From assembly GCA_030832825.1 (NCBI GenBank), contig JAURIJ010000002.1, positions 1 to 64,000 of the forward strand: DNA of 64,000 nucleotides. The letters run 5' to 3'. The DNA is from Gammaproteobacteria bacterium (GTDB taxonomy: Bacteria; Pseudomonadota; Gammaproteobacteria; Pseudomonadales; Pseudohongiellaceae). Every line of letters starts with the position of its first letter. Positions within the stretch are counted from its first letter, which is position 1. The position numbers and the translations under genes were made by a program. The notes under the pieces were generated by a model. That model saw only the letters and a program-made list of their open reading frames with translations, ran no database searches and was not told where the DNA came from. Below are positions 18,177 to 26,679 of this stretch, piece after piece.

Positions 18177-18505
18177 TGAGTGACGCCAGCGGCATAGTCG
18201 GGAGCTTTTACGATTTCAATGGCTTGCGTCAGCTGCGTGCCAATGCCGCGAGCGACAACGCGGCGGCCACCACGCGCAAAGCTGCCAGCGAATTCGAAGC
18301 GGCTTTCATGCAGATCATGCTGCAGACCATGAAGCAGGCTTCGGAGCCGCTGAAAAGCGACCTGCTTGACGACAACTCAAGCGCCTACTTCCAAGACATG
18401 TTCTTCAACGAGATGGCGCATTTCATCGCTGCACGCCAGTCCATGGGGCTGGGCAAGTGGGTGGAAGACTCTCTGGCACCCCAGACCCCCGGGCAGCCCG
18501 ACTAA
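18176..18505 (+). CDS. flgJ: single-domain FlgJ (rod cap only)
   Basis: FlgJ caps the growing rod; in most Gammaproteobacteria it also carries a C-terminal glucosaminidase that opens the peptidoglycan. This product is only 109 residues and contains just the rod-binding domain: FEAAFMQIMLQTMKQASEPL, DNSSAYFQDMFFNEMAHFI and RQSMGLG. It ends with an ordinary stop at a normal distance from flgK, so it does not look like a frameshift. A separate muramidase or lytic transglycosylase must do the wall-cutting. Confidence 0.92.
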   Translation: MSDASGIVGSFYDFNGLRQLRANAASDNAAATTRKAASEFEAAFMQIMLQTMKQASEPLKSDLLDDNSSAYFQDMFFNEMAHFIAARQSMGLGKWVEDSLAPQTPGQPD

Positions 18506-18517
18506 GGATACACGTGC

Positions 18518-21265
18518 ATGAGCGATCTTCTGGCGATTGGCACCTCAGCGACGCAGCTGTATCAAAAGGCCCTGACGACTGTCAGCAATAACGTTGCCAA
18601 TCTGAACTCCGTCGGCTACTCGCGCCAGGAAGCCGTGCTGACAGAGAACACGCCGGCACAGTACGGGGTGCACTACCTCGGAGGCGGTGCTTTTCTCGAA
18701 GGCATCAAGCGCAGCTACGATCAATTCATAGAACAGAATCTGCGGACCTCGGCCAGCGAGGTGGCCACGCAGCGCCCGCTGGTGCGCTACACCAACCGCC
18801 TCATCGACATGCTGGGCTCGGAGCAGAACGCCCTGGCACCGGCCTTCGATCGCTTCTTCAACGTGGCGGAGCAGCTGAGTCTGAACGCCGATTCCATTCC
18901 GCTGCGGGTGGATCTGCTCAGTGCTGCGGATTTTCTAGCCGGCCGCTTTCGCAATCTGGATCAGCAATTGCGCGATCTGGATACCGAATCGGGCCGCGAC
19001 ATGACCTCCCTGGCAAGTCAGATAAACCGCCTTGCTGGCCAGCTCGCCTCGGTGAATCAGCAGTTGCAGAAGAATACCGTGCTGGAGGCTCAGGCGCCGG
19101 CTCTGCTGGATCAACGCGACCGCCTGCTGAATGAGCTGGCGGGCTTTACCGGCCTGCACGTGACGGAGGCGGCCAACGGCGAAGTCGACATCAGCATTGG
19201 TCAGCCCGGCAATCTGACGACCCTGGTGTCGCGCGGGACGCACACCGAACTCAGCGTGGAGTTCCCGGTCGACCGGCCAGGCAGCCAGCATCTGGTGCTC
19301 GACAAATACGGCCGCAACCTGACGCTTTCCGGCATCAGCCGGGGCGAACTGGGGGGTCTCGCGACATTCCGGGACGATGTTCTGGCGCCGCTGATGTTTC
19401 AACTCGATGTGCTGGCGGAAAGTTTCGTCAACGAGGTCAATGCGGCCCATCGCAGCGGCATGACCCTGGCCAGCGAGGCTGGCGGCGATCTGTTCACACT
19501 GACCAGGCAGTTCCGTGTCGATAATGGCAGCCAGCAGCCCGTTGCCGGCGTCAGGATCCAGGAAGCCGAGCCCCCGGCGCTGCAGGAACACGATCTGAGT
19601 GTGACCTGGTTTGGCGGTGAGCAGTGGCAGGTGCTCGATCACCGCAGTAATCGGGTGCAATCACTGCGCGGCAGCGTGCAGGGCGATGCCCTGGAATTGA
19701 ACGTGGCCGGGTTGACTCTGCGTTTTGAGCAGCTGCCACTGCCGGGTAACGCCATGCGCGTGCGCTCCGACAGCCAGGCAGCGCAGGGCATTGGGCTGGC
19801 CCTGACCGATCCGCGGGCGCTGGCGGCGGCAGTTCAGTATGAAGTAACACAAGACATCGACAACGCTCAATCCTTGGCAACTCGCCTGAGCGCGGTGCCG
19901 GACAACGCGAGTCCGCTGACTGAGGACATCCTCTCGCTGGCAGAATTCAGCGGCCGCAACCGTCCGATCAGTCTCACGACAAGCAGGACGGAGCCGGCCT
20001 TGCGTGTGCCTGCCGGGCTCTCCGAGTTTCAGATCGAGTTCCTCCCGGAACCCGGCAGCACAGCAAGGATCGATCTGTTCAGCGCCCGTTTCAATCACTT
20101 GCTCGGGGACAGCAAGGCGGGCGACGACGCTGCCCTGGCGGCCATGCAGCCGCGCTTCGACAGCGCTGAGCGCTACCTGGAAACCAACCGCACGGCTGGC
20201 TCCGCTGGAAGCTTTTCCTATCGCGGACTGGAGTTGTTCTATGGCCACCGCGCAGCACAGTTCACGCAATCCGTGGCCATTCCCGCAGTGGTACAGCCTG
20301 TCAATACCAATCTGATCGATGCGGGCGACCTCGTGCTCAATGGTACCTCTCTGCCGGCGCTGCGAATTGCCCAAGGTGCCTCTCTGACCGCACAGGACAT
20401 CGCCGACTGGGTCAACGGCAGCGGCTCGGCGGTGACCGCCAGCGTGGTGACCCTCGCGATGACCGACAGCGAGGGCAATCCCGTGACCACTCCCGACACT
20501 GGCGAGCCCATGACGCACGAGGTCGTGCGCTTTTCGCGTGCCATGGTGGAATGGCGTTTCGGCGCCCAGGGCACGTCCGGCGACCTGGCGCTGCTGGGGC
20601 TCAGCACCGGCCTCTACGGCAGCGGGACAGTCCCGGAAGATCTGCTGGTGTACATAGGCAGTTCCACGCCGGCGACAGACCCGACGCCTTTGCAGGTGCA
20701 GGTCAGCGCAGGGGCGCTGGCAGCCTCAGGCAGCGCTGCGCCGGGCGCTCTGGACGATCAGTTCACCGTCAGCTTCTCCCAGCCGGCAGGACAGCCTCTG
20801 CGTTATGAAGTACGTGACGCCAACGGGATCCGCCTTGCCATGCGTGACTTCGACATGCAACGCGGCGTTGCCTTGCCCGGCTTCACACTGCGCTTCGATC
20901 AGACCCCCGCTGCCGGCGACGAATTCACCGTGGCAGGCAATCGGGATGCGAGCGGCGACAACAGGAATCTGCTGGCCCTGATCGACCTGCGCAATGCCGA
21001 GATCGTGAATCAGCAAACCGTGCACGACTACTACGCGACGATTGTGAACACCATAGGCAACGTTCAGAAGATCTCGGCGCTTAACCTGCAAGCTTCTGAA
21101 ATCATCCATGATCAGGCCGTCAACGAGAAAGCGGTGGTCGCCGGGGTAAATCTGGACCAGGAGGCGGCCGATCTGATTCGCTTCCAGCAGGCCTACCAGG
21201 CAGCAGCACAGATCATCACGACCTCCATCAAACTATTCGATACCTTGCTCAGCTCCTCACGCTGA
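18518..21265 (+). CDS. flgK: large hook-filament junction protein FlgK
   Basis: FlgK is the first junction protein (HAP1) between hook and filament. The N-terminus (TVSNNVANLNSVGYSRQEAV) and C-terminus (LDQEAADLIRFQQAYQAAAQ) are diagnostic. At 915 residues it is longer than the usual 550-680. The added sequence is mainly between about residues 350 and 830, beta-rich, with no recognised domain. It parallels the growth of FlgE, so the two surface proteins may have expanded together. Its chaperone FlgN is at 8114-8560. Confidence 0.94.
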   Translation: MSDLLAIGTSATQLYQKALTTVSNNVANLNSVGYSRQEAVLTENTPAQYGVHYLGGGAFLEGIKRSYDQFIEQNLRTSASEVATQRPLVRYTNRLIDMLGSEQNALAPAFDRFFNVAEQLSLNADSIPLRVDLLSAADFLAGRFRNLDQQLRDLDTESGRDMTSLASQINRLAGQLASVNQQLQKNTVLEAQAPALLDQRDRLLNELAGFTGLHVTEAANGEVDISIGQPGNLTTLVSRGTHTELSVEFPVDRPGSQHLVLDKYGRNLTLSGISRGELGGLATFRDDVLAPLMFQLDVLAESFVNEVNAAHRSGMTLASEAGGDLFTLTRQFRVDNGSQQPVAGVRIQEAEPPALQEHDLSVTWFGGEQWQVLDHRSNRVQSLRGSVQGDALELNVAGLTLRFEQLPLPGNAMRVRSDSQAAQGIGLALTDPRALAAAVQYEVTQDIDNAQSLATRLSAVPDNASPLTEDILSLAEFSGRNRPISLTTSRTEPALRVPAGLSEFQIEFLPEPGSTARIDLFSARFNHLLGDSKAGDDAALAAMQPRFDSAERYLETNRTAGSAGSFSYRGLELFYGHRAAQFTQSVAIPAVVQPVNTNLIDAGDLVLNGTSLPALRIAQGASLTAQDIADWVNGSGSAVTASVVTLAMTDSEGNPVTTPDTGEPMTHEVVRFSRAMVEWRFGAQGTSGDLALLGLSTGLYGSGTVPEDLLVYIGSSTPATDPTPLQVQVSAGALAASGSAAPGALDDQFTVSFSQPAGQPLRYEVRDANGIRLAMRDFDMQRGVALPGFTLRFDQTPAAGDEFTVAGNRDASGDNRNLLALIDLRNAEIVNQQTVHDYYATIVNTIGNVQKISALNLQASEIIHDQAVNEKAVVAGVNLDQEAADLIRFQQAYQAAAQIITTSIKLFDTLLSSSR

Positions 21266-21282
21266 GCCTTGCCGGAGCCCGC

Positions 21283-22203
21283 ATGAAAGTTGCCACCAAC
21301 CAGTATTTCCGCGAACTGACCCGACTGCTCACCGAGCAGGGCGGTGAGGTTGCCAGCCTGCAGGCAAGATTGGCCTCTGGCGAAAAGAACCTGCTGCCGA
21401 GCGACGACGTCAATGCTGCGGTGAAGGTGCTGGATCTGAACTCCCTGATGAGCCATCACGCATCCCAGCAATCCAATCTGAAAAATCTGGACAGCAGACT
21501 GGTGCAGGAAGAATCGGTGATGGCCAGTATTGGCAGCATGCTGATGCGGGTGCAGGAACTGGCCATCATGGGAGCCAACGACACCTTCAGCGCTGACAAC
21601 CGACGCACCATGGCGGCGGAAATTCGTGGCTATAAAGAGCAGATGCTGATGCTGGCGAACAGCCGCAGCAGTGACGGCAGCTATCTGTTTGCCGGGGCGA
21701 AGTCCGGGACACAGCCCTTTGTGGTGGCCGAGGACGGCTCGGTGCAATACCAGGGCGATGGAACGCGGCTGCAGATGCAGCTGGATGCCGGCCAAGTGCT
21801 GGAAGTCAACACCACCGGCTTCGAGCTGTTTGCCGGAGGCAGCAACACCCGCAACACCACGCTCGACGCGGGGGGAGCCTTCACGGCCCTTGAGTCGCTC
21901 GCCCTGGCGCTGGAGAGTGGGGATCGCGACGGCATCGCTGCGCAGATGGAAGAGATCGACAGCCTGCGCCTGAACATGGAGCTGGCCCGCACCAAGATCG
22001 GCGTGCGGCGCAATGTCATCGAAGTGCGCGCCGACATCCTCGAGGAGCAAAAAGTGTCTCTTACCGGGCTGTTGTCGGAAAACAAGGATCTGGACTACAC
22101 CCAGGCAATCACGGAACTGTCGTCGCGGATGCTGGCGCTGGAGGCAGCGCAATCCACGATGTCGAAAATATCCCAGTTGATGCTGTTCAACTATTTGCGC
22201 TGA
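21283..22203 (+). CDS. flgL: hook-filament junction protein FlgL
   Basis: FlgL (HAP3) is the second junction protein and a flagellin relative. The 306-residue product has the flagellin-like N-terminus (LTEQGGEVASLQARLASGEK), central YLFAGAKSGTQPF and a C-terminal coiled coil ending QSTMSKISQLMLFNYLR. Length is normal, unlike its neighbours FlgK and FlgE. The end of the gene overlaps a sigma-28-like promoter for fliD. Confidence 0.94.
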   Translation: MKVATNQYFRELTRLLTEQGGEVASLQARLASGEKNLLPSDDVNAAVKVLDLNSLMSHHASQQSNLKNLDSRLVQEESVMASIGSMLMRVQELAIMGANDTFSADNRRTMAAEIRGYKEQMLMLANSRSSDGSYLFAGAKSGTQPFVVAEDGSVQYQGDGTRLQMQLDAGQVLEVNTTGFELFAGGSNTRNTTLDAGGAFTALESLALALESGDRDGIAAQMEEIDSLRLNMELARTKIGVRRNVIEVRADILEEQKVSLTGLLSENKDLDYTQAITELSSRMLALEAAQSTMSKISQLMLFNYLR

Positions 22204-22214
22204 AGTGTCGACTT
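22187..22214 (+). promoter_or_regulatory. candidate sigma-28-like promoter for fliD
   Basis: TCAA (22187-22190), 16 bases, GTCGACTT (22207-22214), with AAGT before the -10 box. It straddles the flgL stop and is 44 bases upstream of the fliD ATG. Confidence 0.45.
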
Positions 22215-22257
22215 CTGACACTGCAGAGCCTTCGTTCAGCTCCTCGGGACACCCACC

Positions 22258-23700
22258 ATGGCAACAATAGACAAGACGACCCCTCAGACCACGCAGATTC
22301 TCAAGACGCTCGAAATGGGTTCAGGCGTGGATGTCCAAGGCCTGGCCAAGAGTCTGGCCGAGGCTGAGAGCGCCGGGCGGATCAAGACACTGACGGAGCG
22401 CAAAAGTGATGCGGAACGCTCAGTGTCGGGCTACGGGATCCTGGCGTCATTTCTCAGCGGGTTCAAGAGCAGCTTCGATGCCCTGAAGGATGTCAGCAAG
22501 CTCACCAATCGCTCGGTCGCATCGAGCGATCCGGCGGTGCTCGCTGCCAGTGTCACCGGATCGCCCGCCGCTGGACGCTACGAGATGACGGTGCAACAGC
22601 TTGCGGGAAGCACCTCACTCACCTCCAGCGGCTCCGCAGCCAGCGACACCTCGCTGAACGGGGGTGCCGCCCTGAGTCTGCAATTCGCTTTTGCAAGTGG
22701 CAGCAGCGAGACTGTCAGCGTCGCGGCTCAGAACGATACCCCCGCCGGCATTGTCGCTGCCATCAATGACGCCGACATTGGCGTCAACGCGCTGCTGGTC
22801 AACAAGAGCGCCACCGGCCAGGATTGGTATATCGTTCTGCAGGGACAAACGGGCAGCGCCAATGATTTCAGCGTCAGCACTGGAGTAGCAGGCAACTTCG
22901 GCTTCAGCGATGCAGGCGCACGGCTGTCCACAGCGCAGGATGCCATTCTTACAGTCAATGGCATGAGCGATGTCCGGCGCAGCAGCAACCGCGTCACTGA
23001 TCTCGTGCCGGGCTTGACGCTGGATATCAAGTCGGCGCAGCTACAGAGCATCAGCGTTGTCGTGGATAGCAGCAACGACCCGCTGCGCGAAGGGCTGCAA
23101 CGAGTCGTGGACAGCTACAATGAACTCAGCACTGTGCTGACAGAGCTGACCAGACTGCCAGACGAGAATTCTGAGGAATACACGGGCTCACTGCGCCGTG
23201 ACATGCCGTTCGTCAATTCTCTGCGCGCTCAGCTGCGAGCCATGCTGACACAAACCTCGAGCACGCCGGAAAACAGCATCACTGGCTTGCGCGACCTCGG
23301 GCTGTCGTTCAATCTTGACGGCACGGTAGTGCTGGATGACGCTCAGCTCGACACAGTGCTCGCGGCGGATGCGGATGCCGTGGCCGTTATGTTGTCGGCG
23401 GGCACCGACAACGTCAGTGATTTTTCGACGGAAGCCAAAGGCTTCGCTCAGGATGTCAGCATCCTGCTTAAGACGATCCTGGAGCCAGCCGGCATCCTGC
23501 AAAAGCGCAAGGATTCCGGCAATACCCGCATCCAGCAGCATGACAAGGACTTGGAGGCACTCGAAACCCGCATGGAGGCGGTCTATCAGCGTTACCTGAA
23601 GCAGTTCGCATCGATGGAGAGCCTGGTCGAGCGCATGCAGGGCGTCGGCAACTACTTGAAAGGCCAGTTCACGGCAATGGAAAACATGTACAACGACTGA
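22258..23700 (+). CDS. fliD: flagellar filament cap protein FliD
   Basis: FliD caps the filament and folds flagellin into place. The 480-residue product has the N-terminal GSGVDVQGLAKSLAEAE, a FliD-N region (VLAASVTGSPAAGRYEMTVQ), a central GLTLDIKSAQ motif, and a C-terminal coiled coil with LETRMEAVYQRYLKQFASME. The size is normal. Flagellin, FliS and FliT genes, which often flank fliD, are not in the window. Confidence 0.94.
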   Translation: MATIDKTTPQTTQILKTLEMGSGVDVQGLAKSLAEAESAGRIKTLTERKSDAERSVSGYGILASFLSGFKSSFDALKDVSKLTNRSVASSDPAVLAASVTGSPAAGRYEMTVQQLAGSTSLTSSGSAASDTSLNGGAALSLQFAFASGSSETVSVAAQNDTPAGIVAAINDADIGVNALLVNKSATGQDWYIVLQGQTGSANDFSVSTGVAGNFGFSDAGARLSTAQDAILTVNGMSDVRRSSNRVTDLVPGLTLDIKSAQLQSISVVVDSSNDPLREGLQRVVDSYNELSTVLTELTRLPDENSEEYTGSLRRDMPFVNSLRAQLRAMLTQTSSTPENSITGLRDLGLSFNLDGTVVLDDAQLDTVLAADADAVAVMLSAGTDNVSDFSTEAKGFAQDVSILLKTILEPAGILQKRKDSGNTRIQQHDKDLEALETRMEAVYQRYLKQFASMESLVERMQGVGNYLKGQFTAMENMYND

Positions 23701-23726
23701 GAGCAACTCTACTCACGCAGGGACCC

Positions 23727-23942
23727 ATGACAGAGCACAAAGAGAAACCCGACTGCGCGGTGTGCAGGCAAATCAGGCTCTACCTTCTGATTGCCGGGCC
23801 CCTGCTGTTCGCAATCTGGTCCAATCCAAATGCCGGTTTCCTTCAGGATATCGACCTCATCCGCCTGACCTCGCACGTGTTTGGCGGTGGGTGTGTGTTG
23901 ATGATCCTCTGGAAGGCGTACGTGGAGTACTGGCGGAAATAG
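23727..23942 (+). CDS. small membrane protein with CxxC, after fliD
   Basis: I do not recognise this 71-residue protein. It has a CAVC pair at residues 11-14, then two hydrophobic stretches (LYLLIAGPLLFAIW and VFGGGCVLMILWKAYVEYW) that could span the membrane. It starts 26 bases after fliD on the same strand and ends seven bases before the convergent lipoprotein gene. FliS or FliT would be expected here and it resembles neither. Cysteines near the membrane may bind metal or be redox-active; this is inference. Confidence 0.65.
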   Translation: MTEHKEKPDCAVCRQIRLYLLIAGPLLFAIWSNPNAGFLQDIDLIRLTSHVFGGGCVLMILWKAYVEYWRK

Positions 23943-23948
23943 TGCCTT

Positions 23949-24500
23949 TCACTCGGGGCCGGAGACCAGCATGAAGGCATGGAGGGCCTCGGGTTGTTCA
24001 CGACACGCGATCTGCCCTTGAAACGTGTAAGCCATACAGTGAATGTCAGTGCCAAGTGCGCCGTTGTCTGAAGTCCAGAAATTCTCGACAGGCAATTGCG
24101 GAAAAACATTCGTGTTCACAGCGGGGTTTCTGCAGGCGGCTTCCGTAATAGAGCGGTGTTCGTCATTGCTCGGCAGGCGCCAGTTGATATTCGAATTCTG
24201 AGAAAACTCAGCGATAAATTGCTGAGTTTCGCTCCAAGAGAGCAACAACGATTCACCCAAGCACTGCCCGTTGCTGAAGCGCATGCCGCCAGCACATCGA
24301 TACCAGAGCACACCGGTATCAGCATGCAATGCGCTACCTTCTCCGCGCAAACTGAATCTTCCGAGATCATCGGCCTCGAAAAATTCTACGCAATCGGGAT
24401 CCAGCCTGTACTCACCGCATGTGCTGAGCAGGACGGCAAAGCCGCAGAGTACTAAAGGCCTGCACACAAAGTGCCGACCGATTCTTGGGGAGTAAGACAT
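23949..24500 (-). CDS. lipoprotein with Lcl/DUF1566-type domain
   Basis: The 183-residue product has an N-terminal hydrophobic signal and a lipobox-like LLSTC. The body shows the DUF1566/Lcl_C pattern: GVLWYRCAGGMRFSNGQCLG, a conserved LSWSETQQFIAEF, WRLPSNDEHRSI and FWTSDNGALG. Such domains occur on bacterial surface proteins and adhesins. The gene sits alone on the minus strand between fliD and pomA with lower GC than its neighbours. Its first codons contain the likely sigma-28 promoter of the stator genes on the opposite strand. Function is unknown. Confidence 0.75.
   Translation of the reverse strand: MSYSPRIGRHFVCRPLVLCGFAVLLSTCGEYRLDPDCVEFFEADDLGRFSLRGEGSALHADTGVLWYRCAGGMRFSNGQCLGESLLLSWSETQQFIAEFSQNSNINWRLPSNDEHRSITEAACRNPAVNTNVFPQLPVENFWTSDNGALGTDIHCMAYTFQGQIACREQPEALHAFMLVSGPE
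24453..24480 (+). promoter_or_regulatory. candidate sigma-28 promoter for the stator operon
   Basis: TAAA (24453-24456), 16 bases, GCCGACCG (24473-24480), preceded by AAGT. It overlaps the start of the opposite-strand lipoprotein gene and would give a leader of about 175 bases before pomA. Stator genes are FliA-dependent in many bacteria. Confidence 0.5.
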
Positions 24501-24661
24501 TGTTGTATACTAATCACTCATTGGCGTTTGGTTTGGTGACAGAGATATATCACGAAATGAAGCGCGACAAAATTTTGGCCTGTAAGTATTTCCAGTTGGT
24601 TTTCGCTCGAGCGAATCGACTTTACCAAAGAAAACTGTATGTTCGCGAGGAGTACTGATTA

Positions 24662-25423
24662 ATGGACATAGCCACTATCGTTGGATTGATAAGCGCATTG
24701 GGTTTGATTTATGTCTCGCTCGGAGACGGCGTGTCTTCTTTCATCGATATGCCCTCCGTCTACATCGTTCTAGGCGGCTCCATCGCTGTTGTACTTTTCC
24801 GCAGCTCTTTGAGTGAGTTTCTAGGTGCGATCGCTGTCATGGGCAAGACTTTTAAGAACAAGCTCGACAAGCCAGAGGCTTTGATCGAGAAGCTGGTTGA
24901 GCTGGCAGACATTGCGAGGAAGGACGGCATGATTGCCCTGGAGGGCCAGGAGATAAGTAATCCCTTTCTTGCGAAAGGGATCGGAATGCTGGTCGACGGA
25001 TCCGACCCTGATCTGATCAAGAAGTCTCTTAACAAGGACATCCAGGCCATGCGTAGTCGTCACAAGAGTGGCGCAGATATTTTTTCGTCCTGGGGCGAAG
25101 TGGCGCCAGCCATGGGAATGATCGGGACGCTGGTCGGACTCGTGTTGATGCTGGGTAACATGTCAGATCCGAAGTCGATCGGACCAGCGATGGCGGTAGC
25201 GTTGCTGACAACGCTTTACGGGGCGATTCTCGCCAACGTCATCTGCCTTCCGATGTCACAGAAGCTGCGCAACCAGTCGGACTTCGAAGCGCAAAATTGT
25301 GAGCTCATCATCGAAGGGGTCCTCTTCATCCAGAGTGGAGGAAATCCACGAATTCTGGCAGATCTCCTGTCGTCTTTCCTGGCGCCCAAAGTTCGAGCCA
25401 AATTGAAGTCTGCCAACGCATGA
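24662..25423 (+). CDS. pomA: PomA/MotA-type flagellar stator subunit
   Basis: The MotA/PomA subunit surrounds MotB/PomB in the ion-driven stator and pushes the rotor. The 253-residue product equals Vibrio PomA in length and shares SDPKSIGPAMAVALLTTLYG and the conserved Pro-rich cytoplasmic loop (SWGEVAPAMGMIGTLVGL). It has four membrane segments. The similarity is nearer to Na+-type PomA than to E. coli MotA, so sodium drive is likely but not proven. GAGGAGT lies upstream of ATG 24662. Two pomB-like genes follow directly. Confidence 0.9.
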   Translation: MDIATIVGLISALGLIYVSLGDGVSSFIDMPSVYIVLGGSIAVVLFRSSLSEFLGAIAVMGKTFKNKLDKPEALIEKLVELADIARKDGMIALEGQEISNPFLAKGIGMLVDGSDPDLIKKSLNKDIQAMRSRHKSGADIFSSWGEVAPAMGMIGTLVGLVLMLGNMSDPKSIGPAMAVALLTTLYGAILANVICLPMSQKLRNQSDFEAQNCELIIEGVLFIQSGGNPRILADLLSSFLAPKVRAKLKSANA

Positions 25424-25452
25424 ATTCCTGTCTGACACTCTGGTGATGATGA

Positions 25453-26676
25453 ATGGCCGAAGCAGCGGAAACGAAAAACGCGGACAGCTCGCAGTCCCCG
25501 GACCCCCTCGTTCTGGAGGAAGAGGACACCGAAGAGCTGGAATCGACACCTCCCGCAGAACCAAGCGAAGAAGAGTCTGAAGAAGAAGGATGCCCCGCCT
25601 GCAAAAGCGGTGCTCCCGCGTGGATGGCAACCTTTGCTGACATGGCCACACTGTTGATGGCATTTTTCGTGCTGCTGTTGTCATTCTCAGACACTGAAGT
25701 GCCCAAGTTCGAACAGATAAACGGATCAGTAAAGGCCGCTTTTGGTATCCGAAAGGTGATTCCCACCATTTCTATCCCAGCAGCTCGTAGTCTGGTGGTC
25801 GAAACATTTACACCAGCCATCGCTCAGAGAACGGTGCTTGACCAGCAGACGCAGCGCAGCGACGACATTGCTTCCGCCAATCTGGTCGTGCGTGACGGGC
25901 CTGCATCCGACGATTTTGAGCTGGAGCAGGAGCTTCGCAGGGTCGAGAGCGCGCTGGAAGACGCAATTGCGGCAGGCGATGCGGCTGTCCGCGTCGAAGA
26001 TGGCGAAATTGTCGTGGAGGTGACTGCAAGATCGGCAGTCAGTGGCACAAACTCCAATCCTGCCGATGGCAGTGCAGGCGTGGTCAGTCAAACACTTGTC
26101 GAATTGGCGACGGACATTGTCGAGGCGCAATCGACCGTGACGCGAGAGCTGCAAGTCTATGTCACCACAGCACCTGGGGCTGATACCCCAGGGACACAGG
26201 CGGCAAACGACAGCGCTGAGGAAAGCCCGGATCAAAGGCTGCAAGAAGTGCGCTCGGACTTGAATACTCAGATCGAGCAAGGGCTCGTCGAAGTGGAAAT
26301 GATAGATCGAGGAATCCTGATCAGATTGAATAGCCAGGACTCATTTTTATCAGGAAGCGCAGAGCTGCAAGCGGGATTTCTTGCGGTCTTGCGCGAAGTA
26401 GGAGACACCTTGGCACAGGACCAGGGTACCGTGCTTGTTGAGGGACACACCGACAGCGTGCCGGTGGTGTTCAGTGACCGATTCAATTCGAATTGGGATT
26501 TGTCTGCGTTGCGGGCAGCCTCCGTTGCAGACTACTTGAGTCAGGAGTCACAGATAGATTCAAAAAGACTCCGGGTCATTGGTCTAGCCGACACCGTCCC
26601 TCTCGAACCAAACACCTCGGCAAACGGGCGTGCTAGAAATCGCCGAATAGAAATCATCATGGTCAACGGTGGCTAG
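25453..26676 (+). CDS. PomB/MotB-type stator subunit, first copy
   Basis: The 407-residue product has an acidic cytoplasmic N-terminus, a CPAC pair before the membrane helix, and the signature PAWMATFADMATLLMAFFVL with the ion-binding Asp at residue 63. A plug-like segment and a long acidic linker follow. The C-terminal OmpA-type peptidoglycan-binding domain carries VLVEGHTDSVPV and GRARNRRIEI. It anchors the stator to the wall. It lies 29 bases after pomA and three bases before the second copy. Long linkers are usual in PomB. Confidence 0.9.
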   Translation: MAEAAETKNADSSQSPDPLVLEEEDTEELESTPPAEPSEEESEEEGCPACKSGAPAWMATFADMATLLMAFFVLLLSFSDTEVPKFEQINGSVKAAFGIRKVIPTISIPAARSLVVETFTPAIAQRTVLDQQTQRSDDIASANLVVRDGPASDDFELEQELRRVESALEDAIAAGDAAVRVEDGEIVVEVTARSAVSGTNSNPADGSAGVVSQTLVELATDIVEAQSTVTRELQVYVTTAPGADTPGTQAANDSAEESPDQRLQEVRSDLNTQIEQGLVEVEMIDRGILIRLNSQDSFLSGSAELQAGFLAVLREVGDTLAQDQGTVLVEGHTDSVPVVFSDRFNSNWDLSALRAASVADYLSQESQIDSKRLRVIGLADTVPLEPNTSANGRARNRRIEIIMVNGG

Positions 26677-26679
26677 CGC

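Noticed and set aside
24595-24622. ATCGACTT close to pomA as a sigma-28 -10 box
   Set aside because: The matching -35 position reads GTTG, whereas the site at 24453-24480 has both boxes.
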